Shown here: one piece after another, positions 1-6,510 of the stretch | Numbering within the stretch: the first letter of the stretch is position 1 | Layout of the letters: every line of letters starts with the position of its first letter | Notes under the pieces: model-generated | What the model was told of the DNA's origin: nothing | The model's input: only the letters and a program-made list of their open reading frames with translations | The model's database searches: none | Position numbers and translations under genes: made by a program | Source of the DNA: Chloroflexota bacterium | Lineage (GTDB): Bacteria; Chloroflexota; Limnocylindria; QHBO01 | Length of the DNA stretch: 9,357 nucleotides | Direction: 5' to 3' | Assembly (NCBI GenBank): GCA_005879815.1 | Contig: VBKA01000100.1 | Location: 4,266-13,622, forward strand

Positions 1-2
1 GT

Positions 3-734
3 GAGACGTCGGGTCCAAAAGCGCAGTACGCCCAGGACGAGCGCCAGATCGTGAAGACCGGAGAGGTCACCCTCGAGGTCGACAACGTCGCCAATGCCCT
101 CGCGCGAGTCCGCGCTATGGCGGTCGAGCTGGGCGGATATGTGGGCGGGGCCCAAGCCGGCACGCTCGACCAATCCGCGACGGTCACGCTGCGCATCCCG
201 GCGCCACGCTTCGACGATGCCCTGACCCGCCTCCACGAGATCGGCAGCAAGGTCCTCGTGGAGGCGACGCGCGAGGAGGATGTCACCGCCGCCGTGGTCG
301 ACCTGGAGGCACGGCTGAAGAACCTCCGGGCGTCCGAGGTGCAGTACCGCGAGCTCGTCGCCCGCGCCACGAAGATCGAGGACATCCTGGCCGTGCAATC
401 GCGGCTGGACGAGGTCCAGGGCCAGATCGAGCAGCTGAGCGCCCAGCTCAAGCAGCTCAGCAACCAGGCCGACCTGTCGACGCTCACGGTGACGCTGCAG
501 CCCAAGGCGCAGCCGATCCAGGCGGCGTCATCGACGTGGGATCCTGGTGAGACGGCCTCGAACGCCGCCAGTGCGTTGCTTCAGATGGGGCAGGCGCTCG
601 GGACGATCGGCATCTGGCTGGCAATCGTTGGGCTGCCCGTAGTCATCGTGCTGACCTTGATTGCGCTCGTGCTGTCGCGGACCCGCCTCCTCCGGCGACC
701 CGTGGGAGCCGGCTCCGGATCGAGTGACGCGTGA
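3..734 (+). CDS. DUF4349 envelope protein, 5' end outside the window
   Basis: The frame is open from the first complete codon at position 3 to TGA at 732-734, so the gene begins upstream. A GTG at 51 is unlikely to be the start, because the preceding residues (ERQIV) already belong to the conserved opening of the domain. About 243 residues are visible. The segment after KTGEVTLEV, with ELGGYVGG, is typical of DUF4349, a bacterial envelope family of unknown function. The middle (about 300-480) is a charged, Leu/Gln-rich predicted coiled coil. One hydrophobic helix follows at about 600-670 and ends in Arg-rich residues (RTRLLRR), so the bulk of the protein should lie outside the membrane with a short cytoplasmic tail. 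Many family members are lipoproteins or have a signal peptide; that part lies outside the window. The gene converges on bioY with 3 bp between the stop codons. Family assignment is fairly firm; the function is unknown. Confidence 0.8.
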   Translation, partial: ETSGPKAQYAQDERQIVKTGEVTLEVDNVANALARVRAMAVELGGYVGGAQAGTLDQSATVTLRIPAPRFDDALTRLHEIGSKVLVEATREEDVTAAVVDLEARLKNLRASEVQYRELVARATKIEDILAVQSRLDEVQGQIEQLSAQLKQLSNQADLSTLTVTLQPKAQPIQAASSTWDPGETASNAASALLQMGQALGTIGIWLAIVGLPVVIVLTLIALVLSRTRLLRRPVGAGSGSSDA

Positions 735-737
735 GGG

Positions 738-1358
738 TCAACGCCTGCCGATGAACGACCAGGCGAGTGGAATCAGTCCCGCCGCCACCGCGGCCTTCAA
801 CGCGTCCCATGGCAGGAAGACGATCGCGCCCTGGTAGATGGCCGTCCACGCGTCGAGGGGCACGACGAGGGCCAGGACCGGCACGCCGATCGCGTAGATC
901 AGCAACGTGCCGAGCGCCATGAGGCCGGTCATGCCGAGCGGCGAGCGATCCCATCGGCGTTCCGCCAGCCAGCCGACCAGGGCTCCTGCCAGCATGAAGC
1001 CGAAGAGATAGCCGCCGGTGTACCCGAAGAGCTTGGCGAGGCCGGACGCACCCTGGGAGTAGACCGGCAGACCGACGGCGCCGGCGAGCAGGTAGATCGC
1101 CATCGAGAGCGCTGCGCGCCGCGGCCCGAGGGCGGTACCGACCAGCAGGACCGAGCCGGTCTGCAGGGTGTACGGGACGTTGGTCCAGGGCGCCGTGAAG
1201 GAGACCTGCGCGGCGAGCGCCGTGAGGGCGGCGCCGGCGACGACCAGCACCCCATCGCGAATCATCGGCGAGACGCCGGGGCGTGCGAGGGCGTCGGTCA
1301 GGACGTCGGCGAGGGTGGCGGGCTCGGTGACGGCGCGACGTGCGCCCAAGGCGGTCAT
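738..1358 (-). CDS. bioY: BioY, biotin-binding S component of an ECF transporter
   Basis: BioY captures biotin in the membrane and works with the energising EcfA, EcfA' and EcfT subunits, or in some bacteria apparently alone. The 206-residue product is close to the usual family length of about 190-200. After a polar N-terminus of about 30 residues it has about six hydrophobic segments (roughly residues 33-54, 66-78, 82-96, 111-132, 142-165 and 173-200). BioY hallmarks are VPYTLQT (61-67), GYTGGYLFGF (112-121) and PWDALKA (183-189), the last with the conserved Asp and Lys. The ATG at 1358 is supported by GGAGGAG on the minus strand (1368-1362), 3 bases from the start, which is rather close. 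No ecfA, ecfT or biotin synthesis gene is visible, so the energising module, if used, is encoded elsewhere. The gene is divergent from carA across 87 bp. No BirA-type operator was recognised. Confidence 0.93.
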   Translation of the reverse strand: MTALGARRAVTEPATLADVLTDALARPGVSPMIRDGVLVVAGAALTALAAQVSFTAPWTNVPYTLQTGSVLLVGTALGPRRAALSMAIYLLAGAVGLPVYSQGASGLAKLFGYTGGYLFGFMLAGALVGWLAERRWDRSPLGMTGLMALGTLLIYAIGVPVLALVVPLDAWTAIYQGAIVFLPWDALKAAVAAGLIPLAWSFIGRR

Positions 1359-1391
1359 CGGCTCCTCCGATTCTGGGTGGTGTCCATGCGC

Positions 1392-1397
1392 TAGACT
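1392..1397 (+). promoter_or_regulatory. Candidate -10 element for carAB (TAGACT)
   Basis: TAGACT matches four of the six bases of the TATAAT consensus. It would place the transcription start near 1404 and leave a leader of about 42 bases before the ATG at 1446. No convincing -35 box is seen 16-18 bases upstream. Similar TANACT hexamers precede two other genes in the window, at 9208 on the plus strand and 6392-6387 on the minus strand. This is a prediction from sequence alone. Confidence 0.35.
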
Positions 1398-1400
1398 GTC

Positions 1401-1433
1401 GCCGGTCCTTTAAGGCCGGCACGGTGATGCCGG
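1401..1433 (+). promoter_or_regulatory. Palindrome and RBS-adjacent hairpin in the carA leader
   Basis: Two overlapping inverted repeats share one arm. The first is GCCGG-T-CCTTTAAGG-CCGGC (1401-1420), a 20-base palindrome with one extra T, lying across the predicted transcription start like an operator. The second is CCGGCA (1416-1421), loop CGGTGA, TGCCGG (1428-1433), a perfect 6-bp stem that directly touches the ribosome binding site AAAGGAG (1434-1440). Because 1416-1420 belongs to both, the structures exclude each other. The repeats are read directly. A role in controlling carAB, or bioY on the other side, is inference. No PyrR binding loop or known riboswitch was recognised. Confidence 0.4.
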
Positions 1434-1445
1434 AAAGGAGCATAG

Positions 1446-2681
1446 ATGCAGACGGTATCCCGAATCGAGCCCCTGACGCCGGCCGCCCACGAGCGGCGGG
1501 CGTTCTTTTCATCTTCGGGGCCTATGGCGACCGATGCGCCGCTGCTGCACCCACCGAGTCCCGGCGTCTTGGCCCTGGAGGACGGCATCGTCCAGGGAGG
1601 CATGCTGCGCGGGGCACCGGCTGCGGCCGAGGGCGATCTCATCTTCACAACTGCCGCCACGGGGTGGGGAGAGATCCTGACCGATCCTTCGTATGCCGGT
1701 CAGATCGTGGTCCTCACCCACCCCATGGCCGGGAACTACCGGATCAACCCCGACGAGCTCGAGTCGACGCGGGTGCATGCCCGTGCGCTGGTCGTCGGCC
1801 GGTTGGTCACGCCTCCCGCTGGCCCCGGATGGTCCCTCGAGGAGCTGCTCGTGGCGGGCGGCATCCCGGCGATCACCGGGATCGACACGCGCGCCCTGAC
1901 CCTCCAGCTGCGACGCGGCGCCCGACGGCGCGCGGTCATCCGAACCTCTGAAGTGCCCGTCCTCCAGGCCATCGCCGAGGCCAAGGCGAGCCCCACGTGG
2001 GAATCGGTCGATCACGTGGCCACGGTTGCCACCCCCGAACCGCTGTACGTGCCACCCAAAGGGCCGCGCCGCGGTCGCGCTGTGCTGGTCGACTTCGGCG
2101 TGAAGCGCTCGCTGCCCAGAGCTCTCGCGGCCCGCGGATTGGAGATCACGGTCCTCCCGCCAGACGTCACGGGCGCCGCTGTGGCAAGAGAAGAACCCGA
2201 CCTCGTCGTGCTCTCCCCGGGACCTGGAGATCCGGCGCGGATGGAAGCCCAGATCGCGCTCGTCCGCGAGCTGGCTGCCGGTGCCGTCGCCGGCGGGCCA
2301 CCGATCCTGGGCATCTGCCTCGGCCACCAGCTGTTGGCCCTCGCCGCTCGCGCGCCGACGCGCCGCCTGGCCGTCGGGCACCACGGCGGAAACCACGCAG
2401 TGATGGAGCTCGACACCGGGCGCGTCGACATCGGCGCCCACAACCACGAGGTCGCGGTGCTCGAAGACCCAGCGTTGGCCGCGGCGGGCTATCGGGTCAG
2501 TCACCGCGACCTGAACGACGGCACCGTTGAGGGACTGGTACACGCCTCGGGCCGCATCGCATCGGTCCAGTTCCATCCAGAGGGCGCTCCCGGCCCGATC
2601 GACGCGGCTCGCGTCTTCGACCTGGCCACGGCCGGCGCGCTGGCAGACAGGCAGGGCGCGTTCCCCACCGCGCCCGCATGA
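1446..2681 (+). CDS. carA: Carbamoyl-phosphate synthase small (glutaminase) subunit
   Basis: CarA hydrolyses glutamine and passes ammonia to CarB for carbamoyl phosphate synthesis in the cytoplasm. The usual N-terminal domain starts at ALEDG (about residues 43-47) and includes GWGEILTDPSY and GNYRINPDELES. The class I glutaminase domain follows, with nucleophile Cys291 in GICLGHQLLALA, the family block GHHGGNHAVME, and His377 and Glu379 in VQFHPEG, so the catalytic triad is intact. The ATG at 1446 has a strong ribosome binding site, AAAGGAG at 1434-1440, 5 bases away. This start gives 411 residues, against 382 in E. coli, with about 35 extra residues at the N-terminus. A second in-frame ATG at 1524 would give the family's normal length but lacks a clear ribosome binding site. 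The extra segment also contains a terminator-like hairpin. The stop overlaps the carB start (ATGA), suggesting coupled translation. Confidence 0.95.
   Translation: MQTVSRIEPLTPAAHERRAFFSSSGPMATDAPLLHPPSPGVLALEDGIVQGGMLRGAPAAAEGDLIFTTAATGWGEILTDPSYAGQIVVLTHPMAGNYRINPDELESTRVHARALVVGRLVTPPAGPGWSLEELLVAGGIPAITGIDTRALTLQLRRGARRRAVIRTSEVPVLQAIAEAKASPTWESVDHVATVATPEPLYVPPKGPRRGRAVLVDFGVKRSLPRALAARGLEITVLPPDVTGAAVAREEPDLVVLSPGPGDPARMEAQIALVRELAAGAVAGGPPILGICLGHQLLALAARAPTRRLAVGHHGGNHAVMELDTGRVDIGAHNHEVAVLEDPALAAAGYRVSHRDLNDGTVEGLVHASGRIASVQFHPEGAPGPIDAARVFDLATAGALADRQGAFPTAPA
1482..1510 (+). terminator. Possible attenuator hairpin inside the 5' end of carA
   Basis: Two alternative GC stems can form: GCCGC (1482-1486) with GCGGC (1493-1497), or CGCCC (1484-1488) with GGGCG (1498-1502). 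The run TTCTTTTC (1503-1510) follows directly, which is striking in such a GC-rich region. This is the layout of an intrinsic terminator with an interrupted T tract. It lies between the well-supported start at 1446 and the alternative start at 1524, where CarA gains residues its relatives lack. It may simply be coding sequence for RRAFFSSSG. Confidence 0.3.
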
Positions 2682-5470
2682 GCGCGCCGCGGCGCGTGCT
2701 GGTGATCGGCTCCGGGCCGATCGTCATCGGCCAGGCCGCCGAGTTCGACTACGCCGGCGTCCAGGCCTGCCTGGCGCTGCGGGCCGAAGGGGTGGCGACC
2801 ATCCTGGTCAACTCGAATCCGGCGACGGTGATGACCGACCCCGACGTGGCGGGGACCGTGGTCATCGGGCCGCTCACGGTCGACAACCTGGGCCGGATCA
2901 TCGCGAGCCATCGGCCTGACAGCCTGCTGCCGACGCTGGGAGGGCAGACCGGCCTCAACCTGGCAGTCGCGCTCGACGACGCCGGCATCCTGGATCGGTA
3001 CGGAGTCCGGGTGCTCGGCACCCCGCTCGCCGCGGTTCGCGCGGCCGAGGATCGCGGTGGATTCCGCGACCTGGTCACCGGGATCGGCGAGCCTGTCCCC
3101 GAGTCGGCCGTCATTGACTCGGTGGAAGAGGGCGTGCGGTTTGCGGAGGCGCTCGGTCAGCCCGTCGTCGTGCGGCCCGCCTTCACCCTCGGGGGCGGAG
3201 GTGGCGGCTTCGCCTTCAGCCTGGCCGAAGCGCGGGAGCGGATCGCCCACGGCCTGCGGGTGAGCCCCATCGGCCAGGTGCTCGTGGAGCGGAGCCTGCT
3301 CGGCTGGAAGGAGATCGAGTTCGAGGTGCTGCGCGACTCCGCGGACACCACCATCGCCATCTGCGGGATGGAAAACATGGATCCGATGGGGGTCCACACC
3401 GGCGACTCGATCGTGGTCGCTCCCATCCAGACCCTGCCCGATCCCCTCGTGCAGTCACTACGCCGCTGCGCCCTGAAGATCGTGCGGGCCCTGAAGCTGG
3501 AGGGCGGCTGCAACGTCCAGCTGGCCGTCTCGCCGGACCACGATGACTACCGCGTGATCGAGGTCAACCCACGAGTGAGCCGATCGTCGGCGCTCGCCAG
3601 CAAGGCGACCGGCTACCCGATCGCCCGGGTCGCGGCGCTCATCGCGCTCGGGCGTCGCCTCGACCAGATGCCGAATCCCGCGACCGGGGGTGGCTCGGCC
3701 GCCTTCGAGCCGGCGGTCGACTACGTGGTCGTCAAGCTGCCGCGCTGGCCATTCGACAAGTTCCCCGCGGCCGATCGCCATCTCGGCGTACAGATGAAGG
3801 CCACCGGCGAGGCGATGGCCATCGACCGCGAGTTCGGGCCGGCTCTGCTGAAAGCGATCCGCTCGCTCGAGCCACGAGGCCGCGGCTGGCTCTGGGAGGA
3901 TCCGGAATGGGGGCTGGCCGCACGAGGTCCCGAGGATTTGGTTGCGTTTCTGGCCCCCTCGGATACGCGGCTCTGGCGGCTCGTCGCCCTGCTGCGGCGC
4001 GGGCACGCGGACGCCACGCTCCTCAGCGCCGTCACGGGGATCGCGCCGTGGTTCCTCGAACGCCTCGTCGAGCTCGTGGAAGCCGAACGGGCACTCGACG
4101 GCATGCCGCTCATCGAAGCCAAGCGCGCGGGATTCGGCGACGCCGAGATCGCGGCGCTCTCCGCGGTGCCGCCCGCGGCCGTCCGCCGCGCTCGGGTGCG
4201 CGCCCGGATTGCGCCCTCCTACAGGCGCGTCGACACCTGTGCGGGAGAGTTTCCCGCCGAGACGCCGTACTTCTACAGCTCCTATGCGCTCCCGGAAGTG
4301 CCACCTCCCGCGGAGCGACGGAGCGTGATCGTGGTGGGCTCTGGCCCGATCCGCATCGGCCAGGGGATCGAGTTCGACTACTGCAGCGTGCGCGCGGCGT
4401 GGGCGATCCGGGAGATGGGCCTCGACGCCGTGGTCATCAACAACAACCCGGAGACCGTCTCCACCGACTACGACGCCTGCAGCCGCCTCTACTTCGAGCC
4501 GCTCGATACCGAGAGCGTGCTCGACGTCATCGACCACGAGCGCAACCTGACCGGTGAGCCGCCCATCGTGCTGCTCACCTTCGGGGGACAGACGGCGATC
4601 GACCTGGCAAAGGATCTTGCCTATGCGGGCGTGCCGATCGCCGGGCTTGGCGCAGAGGCGATCGAGACGACCGAGGATCGGGAGCGGTTCGCCACGCTGC
4701 TGGATCAGCTCGGGCTGGAGGGCCCGCGCGGCCAGCTCGCATCCGACGCGCTTGGGTTGCACGCGGCCATCGAGGCGCTGGGGCTGCCGATCATCGTGCG
4801 ACCGTCGTGGGTGATCGGGGGGAGGGGAATCGCCGTGCTTCGGTCTCCTGGCGACGTGGAGGCCTACCTGCGCACGGAGGTCGGCTGGCCGCTGCGGGTC
4901 GACGAGCTGGTGCGAGGAGTGGAGCTCGACGTGGACGCCATCGCGGATGGCGAGCGATGGTGCGTCCCAGGCATCCTCGAGCAGATCGAACCGCCCGGCG
5001 TCCACTCTGGCGACAGCGTGGCCGTGCTGCCGCCCCAGCGACTTCCGCGGGCGGTCCAGGAGGAGGCCGCCGCGGTTGCTGGGCGGATCGCGCTGGCCCT
5101 GGGCCTGCGTGGCGTGCTCAACGTGCAGATGATCGCGGCCGACGACGGTCGGCTGATCGTCATCGAGGCGAACCCCAGGGCCAGTCGCACGGTACCCGTC
5201 GTCGCAAAGGCGACCGGCCGCGACGTGGTTGCGGCGGCGGTGCGCTGTGCGCTGGGGTCCACGCTAAACGAGGCCGGCCTCGAGTCGGGTCTGGCGGCGG
5301 ATGGACCGATGGTGGCGGTCAAGGCGCCGGTCGACTCCCTGTGGCGTCTGCCGGGAGTTGACCTCGAGCTGGGTCCGGAGATGCGTTCGACCGGCGAGGT
5401 CCTGGGCCTGGCGCCTGGCTACCAGGAGGCAATGGCGGCCGCCCTCGAGGCAGTCGCTGCGCATCGCTGA
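2678..5470 (+). CDS. carB: Carbamoyl-phosphate synthase large subunit lacking the C-terminal allosteric domain
   Basis: CarB makes carbamoyl phosphate from bicarbonate, ammonia supplied by CarA and two ATP, feeding pyrimidine and arginine synthesis. Two homologous halves are visible. The first opens with GSGPIVIGQAAEFDY; its ATP-grasp domain carries RPAFTLGGGGGGFAFS, ENMDPMGVHTGDS and EVNPRVSRSSALASKATG. A linker (about residues 385-515) leads to the second half from about 548, with GSGPIRIGQGIEFDY, NNNPETVSTDYD, RPSWVIGGRG, GVHSGDS and EANPRASRTVPVVAKATG. Both active sites therefore look complete. The protein ends at residue 930, about 20 residues after LGPEMRSTGEVLG, where E. coli CarB (1073 residues) continues into the MGS-like domain that binds UMP, IMP and ornithine. 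No frame downstream encodes that domain, and a strong hairpin follows the stop. The ATG overlaps the carA stop by 4 bp; there is no separate promoter. Confidence 0.96.
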   Translation: MSAPRRVLVIGSGPIVIGQAAEFDYAGVQACLALRAEGVATILVNSNPATVMTDPDVAGTVVIGPLTVDNLGRIIASHRPDSLLPTLGGQTGLNLAVALDDAGILDRYGVRVLGTPLAAVRAAEDRGGFRDLVTGIGEPVPESAVIDSVEEGVRFAEALGQPVVVRPAFTLGGGGGGFAFSLAEARERIAHGLRVSPIGQVLVERSLLGWKEIEFEVLRDSADTTIAICGMENMDPMGVHTGDSIVVAPIQTLPDPLVQSLRRCALKIVRALKLEGGCNVQLAVSPDHDDYRVIEVNPRVSRSSALASKATGYPIARVAALIALGRRLDQMPNPATGGGSAAFEPAVDYVVVKLPRWPFDKFPAADRHLGVQMKATGEAMAIDREFGPALLKAIRSLEPRGRGWLWEDPEWGLAARGPEDLVAFLAPSDTRLWRLVALLRRGHADATLLSAVTGIAPWFLERLVELVEAERALDGMPLIEAKRAGFGDAEIAALSAVPPAAVRRARVRARIAPSYRRVDTCAGEFPAETPYFYSSYALPEVPPPAERRSVIVVGSGPIRIGQGIEFDYCSVRAAWAIREMGLDAVVINNNPETVSTDYDACSRLYFEPLDTESVLDVIDHERNLTGEPPIVLLTFGGQTAIDLAKDLAYAGVPIAGLGAEAIETTEDRERFATLLDQLGLEGPRGQLASDALGLHAAIEALGLPIIVRPSWVIGGRGIAVLRSPGDVEAYLRTEVGWPLRVDELVRGVELDVDAIADGERWCVPGILEQIEPPGVHSGDSVAVLPPQRLPRAVQEEAAAVAGRIALALGLRGVLNVQMIAADDGRLIVIEANPRASRTVPVVAKATGRDVVAAAVRCALGSTLNEAGLESGLAADGPMVAVKAPVDSLWRLPGVDLELGPEMRSTGEVLGLAPGYQEAMAAALEAVAAHR

Positions 5471-5477
5471 CACACGC

Positions 5478-5530
5478 AGAGAGCCGTCGAAGCCCCGGTA
5501 CGGAGGGTTCCCGGGCCACGACGGCTCTCT
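5478..5530. terminator. Long hairpin between the convergent carB and membrane protein genes
   Basis: AGAGAGCCGTCG (5478-5489) and CGACGGCTCTCT (5519-5530) form a perfect 12-bp stem starting 7 bases after the carB stop. The 29-base interior can form a second stem, CCCGG (5494-5498) with CCGGG (5511-5515). Neither strand has a T run after the stem, so it is not a textbook intrinsic terminator. Its place just after carB, between converging genes, suggests a bidirectional transcript end or RNA 3'-end protector. In the rest of the gap, 5531-5731, only a 5-bp hairpin near 5557-5571 is seen. Confidence 0.6.
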
Positions 5531-5731
5531 CAAGGCGCGCCCAGGGCCCGTCCCATCCGCTGGCGGAGCGGTGTCAGGGGCCGCCTCTGGCCCGAGCTTC
5601 CGTTGGCGGCGCCGCTCGCCACGAGGAGGAACGGCCCGGGCGCGTCTTGCCGACCAACGTGTGCACGTAGCGTGCCAACCTCGCGCCAACCGGCGGGTGC
5701 CTGGCGGCGGGGGTCGCTTGGGCGGGGTCGC

Positions 5732-6376
5732 CTAGCGGCGCCTCCCGCGCGCGGCTGCCGGACGTGGACGCTGGTCGGCGAGCCGCCGCCGGAGATACCC
5801 GCCGTACCACCCTGCCACGAAACCCACCACCAGCTGCAGAGCGGTCTGGCTGCCGAGTGCGACCAGCACCTGGTTCGGTGACAGGAGACCCGAGCGCGTC
5901 CCGTACTGAACGAAGAACCAGGCGACGGCGCCCCATCCAACAAGTACTGCCGCAACGCCGAAGAGCCACGGCCGCTGCCATCCGATCCAGCCCGCGGCGA
6001 TGAGTGCGGTGTACTGGGCGACCGACGCGACCAGCGCGACTGTTCCGCCGGTGAGCGTGAAGGGCCAGGCCACCATCCAGATGAGCGCCGGCACCAGCCA
6101 CGTGATCGGGTGGTGGACGAGCAGCCACAGCACCGCGACCAACGGCCGGGCGGGGCCGCCATAGGTGAATTCCGCGAGCGGATCGCCCTTGCCGGCGAGT
6201 GGCGGCGCCGGTGGCACGAGCCGCTGGAGGAAGCCGCCGGCAGCCGGCCGTTGCCGTGCTTCTTCGGGTTCGCTCGCCTCCCACTCAGGATCACTCGGCT
6301 GGCCCTGTGCGGCGAGGCGAGCTCGTCGGCGTGCCTCCGCGCGACTCGACTGCTGGGCGGTGGGTCGGTTGCTCAT
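5732..6376 (-). CDS. Unrecognised multi-pass membrane protein
   Basis: The 214-residue product matches no family I can name. The first 75 residues are polar and charged, with RAEARRRAR near the start, an acidic patch (residues 28-40) and a Pro-rich stretch (PPAPPL), so this part is probably cytoplasmic. About four hydrophobic segments follow (roughly 77-106, which may be one or two helices, then 109-131, 136-156 and 175-196), rich in Trp and Gly, before a strongly basic tail ending in RGRRR. The positive ends fit both termini being inside. No enzyme motif is seen. The ATG at 6376 has no ribosome binding site, but a -10-like TACACT ends 10 bases upstream, so the mRNA may be nearly leaderless. 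Codon choice resembles the neighbours, and the hydrophobic pattern supports a real gene. It converges on carB and is divergent from the lamin-tail gene. Confidence 0.75.
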   Translation of the reverse strand: MSNRPTAQQSSRAEARRRARLAAQGQPSDPEWEASEPEEARQRPAAGGFLQRLVPPAPPLAGKGDPLAEFTYGGPARPLVAVLWLLVHHPITWLVPALIWMVAWPFTLTGGTVALVASVAQYTALIAAGWIGWQRPWLFGVAAVLVGWGAVAWFFVQYGTRSGLLSPNQVLVALGSQTALQLVVGFVAGWYGGYLRRRLADQRPRPAAARGRRR

Positions 6377-6386
6377 CAGGCGCAGG

Positions 6387-6392
6387 AGTGTA
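6387..6392 (-). promoter_or_regulatory. Candidate -10 element for the membrane protein gene (TACACT)
   Basis: On the minus strand TACACT (6392-6387) lies 10 bases before the ATG at 6376. Transcription starting 6-7 bases after it would leave only about 3 untranslated bases, which agrees with the missing ribosome binding site. The best -35-like hexamer, TTGAGC (6419-6414), has an overlong spacer of 21 bases. Confidence 0.3.
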
Positions 6393-6424
6393 CGCGAGAT
6401 GCGGGCGTCGACGGCTCAAAGCGT

Positions 6425-6453
6425 TCGACAATCGGACGGTAACCGCACGGTAA
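6425..6453. promoter_or_regulatory. Direct repeats with 11-bp period, possible response-regulator site
   Basis: ACGGTAA occurs at 6436-6442 and again at 6447-6453, separated by CCGC. A weaker copy, TCGACAA (4 of 7 bases), sits exactly 11 bp earlier at 6425-6431. Seven-base direct repeats with 4-base gaps are the arrangement bound by PhoB/OmpR-type response regulators, as in Pho boxes, although the bases themselves do not match the E. coli consensus. The site lies in the 134-bp divergent gap and could act on either gene. Function is inference. Confidence 0.35.
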
Positions 6454-6510
6454 GCGCTCAGGCTGCACGCTGTCCGCCCCTGCACGCCTCCGCCCTTTCG
6501 AGGTGTGCAC

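Noticed and set aside
691..719. Hairpin (CCGGC 692-696 with GCCGG 708-712) and palindrome GGAGCCGGCTCC (705-716) near the DUF4349 gene end
   Set aside because: It lies inside coding sequence, has no T run, and such GC-rich repeats are common by chance at this base composition.
3458..5005. Long open frame (515 codons) on the minus strand
   Set aside because: It lies wholly opposite carB, whose protein is strongly conserved. The product is His/Arg/Asp-rich with no recognisable domain. Long antisense frames are expected in GC-rich genes.
5557..5571. CCGCT/AGCGG hairpin in the gap after carB
   Set aside because: A 5-bp stem in GC-rich DNA, with no T run and no link to a gene end.
5301..5735. 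Plus-strand frame across the carB end, tested as a shifted remnant of the missing MGS domain
   Set aside because: The part beyond 5470 is Arg/Gly/Pro-rich and shows no resemblance to an MGS-like domain, so a frameshift does not explain the short CarB.
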